Positions 11,829-18,720 of a DNA stretch of 28,709 bases are shown here, piece after piece. The translations under genes and the position numbers were made by a program. Origin of the DNA: a virus; IMG/VR virus record IMGVR_UViG_3300024259_000122, positions 1-28,709 of that record; one strand, 5' to 3'. Position 1 is the first letter of the stretch. Every line of letters starts with the position of its first letter. The notes below the pieces were generated by a model. That model was not told where the DNA came from, ran no database searches, and worked only from the letters and a program-made list of their open reading frames with translations.

Positions 11829-11905
11829 CTCCAGACGCCGGTTCAATTCCGGCTACGGCCCCCATAATTTTCAATGGCCGTATGGTCTAGCGGCAAGACA
11901 GGAAG
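11829..11905 (+). tRNA. tRNA halves in reversed order (3' half before 5' half)
   Basis: The left part has a perfect T arm GCCGG TTCAATT CCGGC (11837-11853), TACGGCC (11854-11860), C and CCA (11862-11864). After TAATTTTCAAT comes GGCCGTA (11876-11882), which pairs fully with TACGGCC, then TG and a perfect D arm GTCT AGCGGCA AGAC (11885-11899). The left part has no 5' half and the right part has no 3' half. The anticodon cannot be read. It is either a circularly permuted tRNA or two truncated neighbours. Confidence 0.5.
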
Positions 11906-11949
11906 TAATTACACTGAGGCTCTCCATTCAGAAGAAAGAACTATCACAA

Positions 11950-12016
11950 ACGGCACATCTCTTGAAAAGATGCAACTTTGGGTGGTGCCGTGCGGAATGC
12001 GGCATCACCTTTTCTT
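11950..12016 (+). terminator. Rho-independent terminator with competing upstream helix
   Basis: GGTGGTGCCG (11981-11990) pairs with CGGCATCACC (12000-12009) over 10 bp with one G-T, loop TGCGGAATG, followed by TTTTCTT. An upstream ACGGCAC (11950-11956) can instead pair with GTGCCGT (11985-11991), covering the 5' arm; that alternative encloses the CATCT/AGATG hairpin. This is the arrangement expected of an attenuator. Confidence 0.75.
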
Positions 12017-12049
12017 AACCATTGAAATCCGACATAAGGAATAGGACAT

Positions 12050-12193
12050 ATGCTTAATAACTATTTTAACTTCAAACCTGATGGACACAGCATGCAACGC
12101 ACATGGGAGAAAGTATACCAATCCCCCGAGTACTGGAGAGACATGCGAAAAGGGCGCACACTCAAGAATAGGAAAGCCACAAAGAATGTTTGA
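12050..12193 (+). CDS. Small basic protein, 47 residues
   Basis: ATG at 12050 follows AAGGAATAGG and opens a 47-codon frame ending in TGA at 12191. The sequence is basic in its second half (WRDMRKGRTLKNRKATKN) and aromatic near the front, with no cysteine pair. It is the first gene behind the terminator at 12016, and its end overlaps the next start by 8 nt, which supports it being translated. No family is recognised. Confidence 0.6.
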   Translation: MLNNYFNFKPDGHSMQRTWEKVYQSPEYWRDMRKGRTLKNRKATKNV

Positions 12194-12599
12194 CGATCTT
12201 GCATTGGATCTCGTAAACGTCCTCAGAGAAGACTTCGCAGGCCGAGTGGGCATAGACATTAACAAGCTGCCTCCGGAGACGCTAGACGCCCTTATAGAGC
12301 GCTTACTGGACAAATTTGGGAGCCTACTTCTGGAGAACGCTGTCCAAATCTACACAGAAGCAAGCAAACTAACAACCGACGAGATCACCCAGCAAGACCT
12401 GCTCGGACTGGCCGTGCTAAACGAAGAGGGCAATGGACTCAGCTACGTACCCCCCAATGATGACGGACCTATGATCGTGACGCTTGGAACACGTGAATTT
12501 TTACGCGCCTTGTCTTCTGAAGGTCTAATATGCTACATTAGTTTAGAATCTATCTACATGCTTATTCCGGACCTCCAAGAAAACGTTGCCCATGCCTGA
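12186..12599 (+). CDS. Unknown 137-residue acidic helical protein
   Basis: I place the start at ATG 12186, 10 nt after AGGAAA and overlapping the previous gene, rather than at an upstream in-frame ATG with no ribosome site. The N-terminal 75 residues (LVNVLREDFAGRV, LDALIERLLDKFGSLLLENAV) form amphipathic helices. The organisation loosely recalls the small proteins at 13311-14284. The remainder has beta-prone stretches (PMIVTLGTREFL). No catalytic motif. Its stop overlaps the ERCC4-like gene. Confidence 0.7.
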   Translation: MFDDLALDLVNVLREDFAGRVGIDINKLPPETLDALIERLLDKFGSLLLENAVQIYTEASKLTTDEITQQDLLGLAVLNEEGNGLSYVPPNDDGPMIVTLGTREFLRALSSEGLICYISLESIYMLIPDLQENVAHA

Positions 12600-13113
12600 A
12601 GAACCAATTGTAATTTTACAAGATGATCGCGAGAAGGTGAGAACCTGGGACCAGGAATTCCTTGGAGACGCGTTTGCCGTAAAGCGTACGCGTCTCCACA
12701 CAGGTGACTACACATTTGAGCGATATTCCGATTTGGTTTGCATTGAACGAAAAGCAAACTGGGAGGAAATCGCCACCAACATTTGTAAAAAGGACGGCAG
12801 GCGCAGGCTACAACACGAATTTCAACGAATGGAAGCCTATCCATTGCGGTTCCTGATAGTGGAGAGTAGTATTACGCAAATCCCATTCACAAAGTTTTAC
12901 AGTGCCTATATGGGACCGCAAAACTTGCGAGAATGGATTTATAAAGCGACCTTGGAGCACGGCGTTCAAATGTTTTGTATCGGACGAGACGCTAAACACT
13001 CGCAGGTTTTCATGCGCGAATTTTTAACCGCGCTTTACACTCAAATCACCTGCCACAAACTTTCACGAGGCGTAAAAAACGAGATCATGCTGAGGAAAAA
13101 AGAAAATGGATGA
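12592..13113 (+). CDS. ERCC4-type (XPF/Mus81-like) nuclease
   Basis: A 173-residue single-domain protein. The ERCC4 signature is plain: DDRE at 11-14, TGDY at 37-40 and ICIERK-type VCIERK at 49-54, followed by a helix with RRRLQHEFQRM. In this family the acidic residues and ERK motif bind metal and cut branched or flapped DNA. No helix-hairpin-helix domain follows, so it is shorter than cellular XPF relatives but normal for phage versions. It overlaps its neighbours by 8 nt on both sides. It probably processes recombination or replication forks together with the Cas4-like and Sak4-like proteins downstream. Confidence 0.85.
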   Translation: MPEEPIVILQDDREKVRTWDQEFLGDAFAVKRTRLHTGDYTFERYSDLVCIERKANWEEIATNICKKDGRRRLQHEFQRMEAYPLRFLIVESSITQIPFTKFYSAYMGPQNLREWIYKATLEHGVQMFCIGRDAKHSQVFMREFLTALYTQITCHKLSRGVKNEIMLRKKENG

Positions 13114-13318
13114 CATAGTGGTCACATGCGTGCAATGCAAAACCGCCAAACTCAGTAGAAACTCAAACGACCTTCACTATGTTGGATCCAATATGCACGA
13201 GCAATTAGAAGACGCGGGTTGGACACGCCCTTGCCCAATGACGAGAACCGCGCTGTGCCCAACGTGTACACAAAAAGAAGAGGCACAGAAGCCAATAGAG
13301 GAATCCGCGCATGGTTGA
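13106..13318 (+). CDS. Cysteine-pair small protein (zinc ribbon-like)
   Basis: A 70-residue protein with CVQCK at about 8-12 and CPTC at about 51-54, plus a cysteine in TRPCP, consistent with a small zinc-binding fold. The start overlaps the stop of the ERCC4 gene, and the end overlaps the next start. No family can be named. Zinc-ribbon mini-proteins of this sort often bind nucleic acid or a polymerase; nothing in the sequence proves that here. Confidence 0.7.
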   Translation: MDDIVVTCVQCKTAKLSRNSNDLHYVGSNMHEQLEDAGWTRPCPMTRTALCPTCTQKEEAQKPIEESAHG

Positions 13319-13523
13319 GTTCAAAAGGAATATGGTGTACGGCCTTGACCTTGATTTCGTAAACGCCTTGGAGAACAAATTGAAAACCCGACACAAGCGC
13401 TTGGCAAAAGAACTGATTAGCATTGTTGAGGAAGTTTGCTTTGACCTTGGATGGGACAAGGACGCCATGGTATACAACGCTAGGCAATCAAACATAGAGG
13501 AATGCCAATATGATATCTATTAG
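13311..13523 (+). CDS. Small helical protein, tandem paralogue 1
   Basis: A 70-residue protein containing DFVNALENKLKTRHKRLAKE followed by LISIVEEVC. The same layout of a helix, a short basic linker and a second helix ending E-x-x-C occurs in the next two proteins, so I treat the three as tandem duplicates. It overlaps both neighbours. No known family. Operon position between nuclease genes suggests a role in DNA metabolism or host takeover, but that is only context. Confidence 0.68.
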   Translation: MVEFKRNMVYGLDLDFVNALENKLKTRHKRLAKELISIVEEVCFDLGWDKDAMVYNARQSNIEECQYDIY

Positions 13524-13704
13524 ACCACATGCGCTACCCGTTTTTACTCCCGAATTCATGCGCGAACTTGAATTTCACTTGGATAAAAAACCACAAACAT
13601 TCGTTGATGAATTCATGCAGGTTCTCGAAGACACTTGCGAAAAATACAAAACTAGTGGAATCGTGCCCTCTGATAACCTATGGTGGGACGAAGAAGACTC
13701 TTAA
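13510..13704 (+). CDS. Small helical protein, tandem paralogue 2
   Basis: A 64-residue protein with PEFMRELEFHLDKKPQTFVD then EFMQVLEDTCEKY, matching the helix-linker-helix and terminal E-x-x-C pattern of the proteins at 13311 and 13722. It overlaps the previous gene by 14 nt. The end is acidic and tryptophan-containing (LWWDEEDS). Unknown function. Confidence 0.68.
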   Translation: MISIRPHALPVFTPEFMRELEFHLDKKPQTFVDEFMQVLEDTCEKYKTSGIVPSDNLWWDEEDS

Positions 13705-13721
13705 ACGCAGGAGAAAACGCA

Positions 13722-13925
13722 ATGTTAAAGAACAGCACGGTCATCCGTGAATCCGGCCTCCTAGATTTTGAACTTGTACAAGAAATCGACTACCGCATGT
13801 ACCAACTTGATCCTGAAATTGCCGCCGAGTTCGTCACAATAATTGAAAACGCATGCAAGGAAGTCGCGTCTCGCGAAGGCCACGCGGGTTACCTAGTCAA
13901 CAATGAAATGCTCGAAGGCCATTAA
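13722..13925 (+). CDS. Small helical protein, tandem paralogue 3
   Basis: ATG at 13722 follows GCAGGAGAAAA; an upstream in-frame ATG at 13680 lacks a site and is not used. The 67-residue product has FELVQEIDYRMYQLDPEIAA then EFVTIIENACKEV, the same pattern as its two upstream neighbours. Unknown function. The three together read like a run of diverged duplicates. Confidence 0.68.
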   Translation: MLKNSTVIRESGLLDFELVQEIDYRMYQLDPEIAAEFVTIIENACKEVASREGHAGYLVNNEMLEGH

Positions 13926-13942
13926 CCAAGCATGGATGAAAA

Positions 13943-14284
13943 ATGAAACCTCAAATTACAATACTCCGACCTGATCTATGGGAAACCTGCCCAGAGCAAA
14001 TAGCAATTGACATAGACGCGCTTATTGCAGCGCTAGTACTGTATGTTCCTATTGTACGCACCAAAGGAATAGACGCGACTATTTTGGACCTTTTGCTTAC
14101 GCAGCTAGGCTCCATTTTGCTTTGTATTCGTGCTCAAGCGAACTCTGAAACAGGTATCTGCGCTTCCATGGACATTATAGCGGACGCCATTACACAACTT
14201 TCCGAGTTAGTGGACTTTCCAGAAAAAGAAGATGCGCCTGAATGGACTAAAGACTTGTTCACAAAAATGGACAATAAACAATGA
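13943..14284 (+). CDS. Unknown 113-residue helical protein
   Basis: A mostly alpha-helical product with long aliphatic runs (IDIDALIAALVLYVPIV, ATILDLLLTQLGSILLCIRA) and an acidic end. The helices are amphipathic rather than clearly transmembrane. It may be a longer, more diverged relative of the small proteins before it. The stop overlaps the start of the Cas4-like gene (ATGATG), so the two are coupled. Confidence 0.7.
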   Translation: MKPQITILRPDLWETCPEQIAIDIDALIAALVLYVPIVRTKGIDATILDLLLTQLGSILLCIRAQANSETGICASMDIIADAITQLSELVDFPEKEDAPEWTKDLFTKMDNKQ

Positions 14285-15291
14285 TGGAAATCCAACCGAC
14301 AACCGAGTTAACTGCCCTGTTCAACTCGAAGATTGCATGCGCGAAATCCTGCTGGCGCAAGTACTACTGGACTTACGTGCGCAACTTCGAGCGTAATGGA
14401 TTTTACGAACCTTTCTTTGTTGGGAGCGCTTGTCACGCGGGTCTCGAAGCCTTTTACTTGGGCAAAAGCGAGGAAAGTGTTATCCGAGCCGCCGAAAAGT
14501 ACATGGACGAGTACGTCTTCAAAAACTTTGTGCATGATATGGCACTAGAACGCTCTGAGAAGGCCAGGATGCTCGTTACAGGCATTCTACACGGATATGT
14601 ACACTCACATAAGGCTGAAGCCAAAAACACGAACGTGGTCTTTACGGAACGCACAATTGAAATTCCAATGCCCGGTGCAGGCGTCCCTTACGTGGGCACA
14701 ATCGACTTGGCAATTGAAAAGCGCAGAAGAATTTGGATAGTGGATCATAAGTTTTATCGCACAATTGATGAGAATGTCGTGCGTGGTCTAAAAATTGACC
14801 CGCAAGTCCAAATGTACATGCTTATGATGCGCTCAGCCTATGGTGAAAAAGTTGGCGGATGCATTTACAACATGGTCAAAAAGCCTATGATTCGTCAGAA
14901 AAAGGCCACTAAAAACAAAGCCGAAGAATCGCGTGTCGATTTCCTGCTCCGCCTTGAAGAATGTTTTACGCAAAAGGGCGCGGAGTATATGGTTAGAGAG
15001 CGTGTGCCGTTCAGCAAAAAAGATACGCGCATGTCATTTATTGATACGCATCAATGGTCCATGTTGTTGAGGATTATGCATGACCGCTCAGAGAAGACAC
15101 TACTAAACCCAAATGCGTGGCCGAAAAGCACAAAAGCCTGTTTTGAATTCGGGACCAGCAATAAATGCGAGTTCTTCGATTTGTGCAGAAACCACTGCAC
15201 GGGAAACGGCGTAAACCAAATGGGCTTCAGGCAGCGCACGGGGCTGGAACGGGGCGACGTTATAAAAACCGCACTAAAGATTGACGTATAG
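14281..15291 (+). CDS. Cas4/RecB-like PD-(D/E)XK nuclease with Fe-S cysteines
   Basis: A 336-residue protein. It has the N-terminal C20/C24 with CWRKYYWTYV, the motif GSACHAGLE at 48-56 whose His binds metal, GTIDLAIE at 139-146 and IVDHK at 153-157 (catalytic D and K of PD-(D/E)XK), then QVQMYMLMM (the QxxxY helix). The C-terminal CEFFDLCRNHC supplies three cysteines which with an N-terminal one would hold a 4Fe-4S cluster as in Cas4 and AddB. The expected activity is DNA end resection or exonuclease. No CRISPR repeat is present nearby, so a phage recombination role fits better than adaptation. Confidence 0.9.
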   Translation: MMEIQPTTELTALFNSKIACAKSCWRKYYWTYVRNFERNGFYEPFFVGSACHAGLEAFYLGKSEESVIRAAEKYMDEYVFKNFVHDMALERSEKARMLVTGILHGYVHSHKAEAKNTNVVFTERTIEIPMPGAGVPYVGTIDLAIEKRRRIWIVDHKFYRTIDENVVRGLKIDPQVQMYMLMMRSAYGEKVGGCIYNMVKKPMIRQKKATKNKAEESRVDFLLRLEECFTQKGAEYMVRERVPFSKKDTRMSFIDTHQWSMLLRIMHDRSEKTLLNPNAWPKSTKACFEFGTSNKCEFFDLCRNHCTGNGVNQMGFRQRTGLERGDVIKTALKIDV

Positions 15292-15300
15292 GAAAACAAA

Positions 15301-15495
15301 ATGAGTAAAGACACTGAAATTTCTTTTATATCTCTTGCTGACTTGCGCAAAGAGTTGGACGACAAGTTGGAAAAATACGCCAGCATGGACCCGCACAGTG
15401 CCGCCGGAAAAATTGCATTGGAAGGGGTCCGGGAGGCGGAGGTAATTTATTTAAACTCAAAGCAATTTTTAGATCAGAAAGCAAATACACAATGA
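15301..15495 (+). CDS. Small charged coiled-coil-like protein
   Basis: A 64-residue product, helical and charged (LADLRKELDDKLEKYASM), with a second helix (AAGKIALEGVREAEVIYLNSKQ). It starts 9 nt behind the nuclease gene with AGGAAAA in front. Its stop overlaps the following membrane-protein start. No family recognised. Confidence 0.68.
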   Translation: MSKDTEISFISLADLRKELDDKLEKYASMDPHSAAGKIALEGVREAEVIYLNSKQFLDQKANTQ

Positions 15496-15665
15496 ACTGG
15501 ATATTCGACACGTTAATCTGGATATTGACGACCTTCCAATCCTGGTGGAACATGCATCCTTGGTTATTCGGGCTTGGGGCAACGGTGTCCGCGTTAGTTT
15601 TTCTTTATATAATGTGCGTGATTTCGATTGTGCTAATGCTGCATTTTGGAACCTGGGGAAGATAA
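15492..15665 (+). CDS. Small membrane protein, 57 residues
   Basis: ATG at 15492 overlaps the previous stop (ATGA), and the frame ends at TAA 15663-15665. The sequence is tryptophan-rich at the front ([20 protein letters not shown]), with a clear membrane helix at about 26-51 ([20 protein letters not shown]). It is tightly packed between two real genes. Its role is unknown. Holin-like size is noted, but no lysis neighbour supports that. Confidence 0.65.
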   Translation: MNWIFDTLIWILTTFQSWWNMHPWLFGLGATVSALVFLYIMCVISIVLMLHFGTWGR

Positions 15666-15666
15666 T

Positions 15667-15996
15667 ATGCGCGAAAAACTATTCACACTGACCAAAAAAG
15701 ACTTTGAAGTCCAAACGTTCAGAGGTAGCGGTCCAGGCGGGCAACATCGTAACAAAACAGATTCCGCAGTGCGCATAATTCACAAGGAAAGTGGCGCGTC
15801 CGCAGAATCTCAAACTAGTCGCAGTCAACGCTCGAACAAAAAAGTCGCGTTTGAACGCTTATCCAAAACACCAAAATTCAAACTGTGGCTAAGCAAGCGA
15901 ATTCATAATCTACCGACGTCTCCAGAAGAAATTGAAATACTGGACAAGGATATTATTACTGAATTTCAAGTCGAAGGAAAATGGAAAAAGCAATGA
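15667..15996 (+). CDS. GGQ-domain peptide-release/rescue factor-like protein
   Basis: ATG at 15667 is taken because GGGGAAG precedes it. The 109-residue protein contains [20 protein letters not shown] with GGQ at 24-26, then [15 protein letters not shown], the class I release-factor catalytic domain. There is no codon-recognition domain, so it resembles the stop-codon-independent rescue proteins (ArfB/Pth4 type) or a free RF domain 3. The C-terminal tail is charged and basic at the very end (GKWKKQ), shorter than that of ArfB. Hydrolysis of peptidyl-tRNA on stalled ribosomes is the likely role. Confidence 0.85.
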   Translation: MREKLFTLTKKDFEVQTFRGSGPGGQHRNKTDSAVRIIHKESGASAESQTSRSQRSNKKVAFERLSKTPKFKLWLSKRIHNLPTSPEEIEILDKDIITEFQVEGKWKKQ

Positions 15997-16175
15997 ACCA
16001 CACACCCGAGCAATGCGTATACTATTTCGCGACTGGATCCCCTCATGATAAAAGTCAGTGCGAATGCACACTGCACGAAGTACTGCGGCAAACATCCGAA
16101 TGTGAAGGGGTACCGTGCGGGTTCGCGGATTTTTACTGTCAATGCCCCGAATGCGTCGGACAGGAAAAAGAATAA
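15993..16175 (+). CDS. Cysteine-rich mini-protein
   Basis: I take ATG 15993, which overlaps the previous stop as ATGA; an in-frame ATG at 15981 inside the previous gene is possible. The 60-residue product has nine cysteines, including [17 protein letters not shown] and YCQCPECV, enough for two zinc sites. No family is recognised. The stop overlaps the next start (TAATG). Confidence 0.65.
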   Translation: MNHTPEQCVYYFATGSPHDKSQCECTLHEVLRQTSECEGVPCGFADFYCQCPECVGQEKE

Positions 16176-16432
16176 TGAAAATACTGTGGGAAGACATGCC
16201 CATAGCAGCGCCAAACATAGAACTGGTTAACTGCTTATTCGGGAGACTTCCGCCAAACGATATTCTTTGGGCTTTTCGTTTGGTAAAATTGGAGGAAGAG
16301 TGGATATTAGAAGGACTAGTCAATGAAACTTGGCGGGAAGATGAAGTTTTAGGTAAATACCGTACCGTGAACCTTGGAAAACAATTCGCAAAAAATTGGC
16401 TAAATCAAAGACTAGCGGAGGAGAAGGAATAA
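16175..16432 (+). CDS. Unknown 85-residue protein
   Basis: The start at 16175 is set by the TAATG overlap. The product has LPPNDILWAFRLVKLEEEWI and a basic, helical end (LGKQFAKNWLNQRLAEEKE). No recognisable domain. Its stop also overlaps the next gene as TAATG, so three successive genes are translationally coupled here. Confidence 0.68.
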   Translation: MKILWEDMPIAAPNIELVNCLFGRLPPNDILWAFRLVKLEEEWILEGLVNETWREDEVLGKYRTVNLGKQFAKNWLNQRLAEEKE

Positions 16433-16677
16433 TGGAATGCCTAGTGCAAAAACGAGACGGTACTTACGAACTACGCGATGATATTCCAGGACCATATTGC
16501 AGTGAGCAAGACCCAGCAACCGAGCACAGTGATTATTGCAACATGTGTGGGACTTGCCTAGTGTGCGCCTTCGAGGACTCCTGCTACCCGCACACCAATG
16601 AAGACCATTCCTGGATTATCCCAATATCAGACATTCGGAATCCACATTGTACCATTAAGGAGGAAAACCATGAATAA
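16432..16677 (+). CDS. Cysteine/histidine-rich small protein
   Basis: An 81-residue product starting at 16432 behind GGAGAAGGAA. Cysteines and histidines cluster in the middle (YCNMCGTCLVCAFEDSCY, then HTNEDHSW), suggesting a zinc-binding module. Unknown family. It overlaps the nucleotidyltransferase-like gene by 8 nt, and the ribosome site of that gene (AAGGAGGAAAA) lies within its last codons. Confidence 0.68.
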   Translation: MECLVQKRDGTYELRDDIPGPYCSEQDPATEHSDYCNMCGTCLVCAFEDSCYPHTNEDHSWIIPISDIRNPHCTIKEENHE

Positions 16678-17311
16678 CGATCAAATTACCGAGCATTTAG
16701 CGGCAAAGTTCGACGAATGGGTTGAAAGTATCCCTGACCTTGCTTTGCGCAATTTAATAATTCGAGACGCATATATAGCGGGAGGCGCAATCGCAAGTCT
16801 AGTCAACAACGAGTATGCGCGTGATTATGATATATTTTTTCGAACATTGGAAACTTGCGCACGCGTAACACATTATTATGCAACCAATGTTTTGGCAAAG
16901 GGTACAGTGTCGAAACATGCCATCACTTTACCTAACCAAGTACAACTAATTACGCACTGGTGGGGAGGACATGATGACATACTCGGACAATTCGACTTCG
17001 AGCACACTAAAGCGCATTGGAACGCGAGTGATAATAAATTATATATACCGGATGAAACAAAACTGGCAATCCGTGACAAAACATTAAGATACACTGGCAG
17101 ATCTAGGTATCCAGTAAGGTCACTAGTGCGTGCGGTTGATTTTCAGCAACGCAGGTGGAATTTAAGCTATGTAACCTTGCTGCATATTATTGCGGATATT
17201 CTGAAATTGAAAATCGAAAGTCCCGCAGAATTCATAAAGCAACTGGGTGGGCTATACTTGGACCCGCAAGAGGAAAATGAACTTGAAGATATAATTGCAA
17301 CCATGTTCTAG
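16670..17311 (+). CDS. Nucleotidyltransferase-fold protein
   Basis: A 213-residue protein; the start follows AAGGAGGAAAACC. Residues 36-57 read YIAGGAIASL...RDYDIFF, matching the pol-beta-type nucleotidyltransferase signature GG-x-hS followed by D-x-D (here D52 and D54). The C-terminal half is helical and basic (RYPVRSLVRAVDFQQRRWNL). The head-domain pattern resembles the CCA-adding and poly(A) polymerase group, but the protein is shorter than those enzymes. Substrate is unknown. With several phage tRNAs lacking an encoded CCA, tRNA end-addition is one possibility and toxin-like or RNA-tailing roles are others. Confidence 0.75.
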   Translation: MNNDQITEHLAAKFDEWVESIPDLALRNLIIRDAYIAGGAIASLVNNEYARDYDIFFRTLETCARVTHYYATNVLAKGTVSKHAITLPNQVQLITHWWGGHDDILGQFDFEHTKAHWNASDNKLYIPDETKLAIRDKTLRYTGRSRYPVRSLVRAVDFQQRRWNLSYVTLLHIIADILKLKIESPAEFIKQLGGLYLDPQEENELEDIIATMF

Positions 17312-17335
17312 CGCAACAGCAGTAAGGAAAGTATT

Positions 17336-17515
17336 ATGCAAATTACCGCAGTACCCACCTTAGATATTGCAACCGCAAAACCAAACCGTATCCGAGTACA
17401 AGAACACATTGACCATGCATGCCTTTGCAAACTATGTGGGCATGCGCTGGTCACCGCAGGTAGCAAATGCCAAGCATGCGGAAACCGAGCACTGCCAAAA
17501 CGACGTAAAAAATGA
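17336..17515 (+). CDS. Small zinc-ribbon protein, 59 residues
   Basis: ATG at 17336 follows AAGGAAAG; TGA at 17513 overlaps the next ATG. The product has CLCKLCGHAL at about 29-38 and CQACGNRALPKRRKK at the end, a textbook C-x2-C...C-x2-C ribbon with a basic tail. A nucleic-acid or ribosome contact is plausible but not shown. A longer overlapping frame from 17367 is a shadow. Confidence 0.7.
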   Translation: MQITAVPTLDIATAKPNRIRVQEHIDHACLCKLCGHALVTAGSKCQACGNRALPKRRKK

Positions 17516-17691
17516 AAAAACGACCATCTTACAAAGACCTCGGCCCGAACTCAGTGTGGTGTGAAACATGCAAGCACCCTTGGTGGGACGGCCAGTGTAG
17601 CGCAGCGCCCATCTACCCTAAAAACGGGGACGACTTAAAAGCAAGCGAAGCAACTTATCAACGTTACTGCCCGAATGGGCACAAAATATAA
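17512..17691 (+). CDS. Small cysteine-containing protein, 59 residues
   Basis: ATG 17512 overlaps the previous stop (ATGA), and the frame ends at TAA 17689-17691. Cysteines at VWCETCKHPWW, GQCS and RYCPNGH suggest one zinc site. WCETCKHPWWDGQCS is reminiscent of small phage proteins of unknown role. No site or motif gives a function. Confidence 0.68.
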   Translation: MKKRPSYKDLGPNSVWCETCKHPWWDGQCSAAPIYPKNGDDLKASEATYQRYCPNGHKI

Positions 17692-17712
17692 ACCAGCGTA
17701 GAAAGAGGAAAA

Positions 17713-17910
17713 ATGAGCGTTACATACAAAACTAAAACACCGGATCCAGAAATCGCGTCAGATGACTTTTGGTACGACCTAACTGATGGTGGATATTTCA
17801 AACCTAAAGACTTTCTAGTACACCAAAAAGACATTGAGGAGGTTAACGATGCAATTTATACGTTGATGAAGTTCAAAAACTCAGTGGAAGACTTGATCGA
17901 AGAAATGTAA
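17713..17910 (+). CDS. Unknown 65-residue protein
   Basis: An acidic protein after AGAGGAAAA. It has FWYDLTDGGYFKPKDFL followed by a charged C-terminal helix (DIEEVNDAIYTLMKFKNSVE). This resembles the small partner proteins often placed in front of phage recombinase genes, but I cannot name a family. It ends 14 nt before the Sak4-like gene. Confidence 0.7.
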   Translation: MSVTYKTKTPDPEIASDDFWYDLTDGGYFKPKDFLVHQKDIEEVNDAIYTLMKFKNSVEDLIEEM

Positions 17911-17924
17911 AGGAAAAACACAAT

Positions 17925-18698
17925 ATGGTACAAATCAAAAAACGAGCACCCATCCAAATTCCAGCCACTGCAACAAAGGAACCGTCAAACCCGACCAAAC
18001 TCTCCATTTGCTTGATGGGACCACCAAAATTTGGAAAATCAGACTGGGCCAATCAACTGGGTGACGCATTATTCATAGACACGGAAGACGGTCTAAAAGA
18101 ATTGAAAACCCGTGACCTCCGATGCCTGAACTGGGAAACCTATTTAGACATTATTGATGAACTGGAAAGCGCGGAACCCAATTACGACTTTTTAGTGTTG
18201 GACACGGTATCCCGCCTCTATGATCAGTGCTTCAAGTATGTCTGTAAAAAGAATGGTTTTGAGCACCCCGCAGACCAAGCCCACGGCAAAGGGTGGTCAT
18301 TGATCGGCAAGGAGTGGTCCGAGGGTATCTGGCGTGCGAATTCGCTAAACGCAGGCTGCATATTCATAGCCCATTCCAAACAAAAAGAAGTGGACGTGAT
18401 TCGCAACGGATTCAAAACGAAAGTGCAACAAGAGGTTATGAGCTTGCCGCCGAGCGGTGCTGAAAACGTGAACACACTCGTGGACTGCATATTGACCGGC
18501 GGGTACGTGCAAACCGCCAATAACCAGTCCACCAGTGAGGACCGTGTTTGGTACACGCGCTCGACATCCGCCAATCAAGCGGGAAGCAGGTTCCTACTAC
18601 CGGAGACCATTGAATGGGATCCGAAGCATTTCAAAGCAGCCCTAACCCAAAAGGAGAAAAAATCGGCATCCAAACCTAGACGAAGACGCAAACAATAG
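17925..18698 (+). CDS. Sak4-like RecA-fold ATPase (AAA_24 type)
   Basis: A 257-residue protein with Walker A GPPKFGKS at 32-39 and a Walker B in YDFLVLDTVSRLYD. FIAHSKQKEVD lies where the RecA-fold sensor strand is expected. FIDTEDGLKEL after the Walker A segment is typical of Sak4/AAA_24 proteins. These phage single-strand annealing or exchange proteins work with a ssDNA-binding protein, and the putative SSB gene stands two genes downstream. The last 15 residues are very basic (KSASKPRRRRKQ), probably for DNA contact. AAGGAAAAA precedes the start. Confidence 0.88.
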   Translation: MVQIKKRAPIQIPATATKEPSNPTKLSICLMGPPKFGKSDWANQLGDALFIDTEDGLKELKTRDLRCLNWETYLDIIDELESAEPNYDFLVLDTVSRLYDQCFKYVCKKNGFEHPADQAHGKGWSLIGKEWSEGIWRANSLNAGCIFIAHSKQKEVDVIRNGFKTKVQQEVMSLPPSGAENVNTLVDCILTGGYVQTANNQSTSEDRVWYTRSTSANQAGSRFLLPETIEWDPKHFKAALTQKEKKSASKPRRRRKQ

Positions 18699-18720
18699 CA
18701 TGCAGAAAGGAAAAACAAGA

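Noticed and set aside
12020-12054. Possible promoter TTGAAA ... TATGCT before the 12050 gene
   Set aside because: Spacing is about 21 nt and the -10 would overlap the start codon.
14281-15291. Cas4-like gene as a sign of a CRISPR locus
   Set aside because: No repeat-spacer array and no other cas gene in the window; a phage recombination nuclease is more likely.
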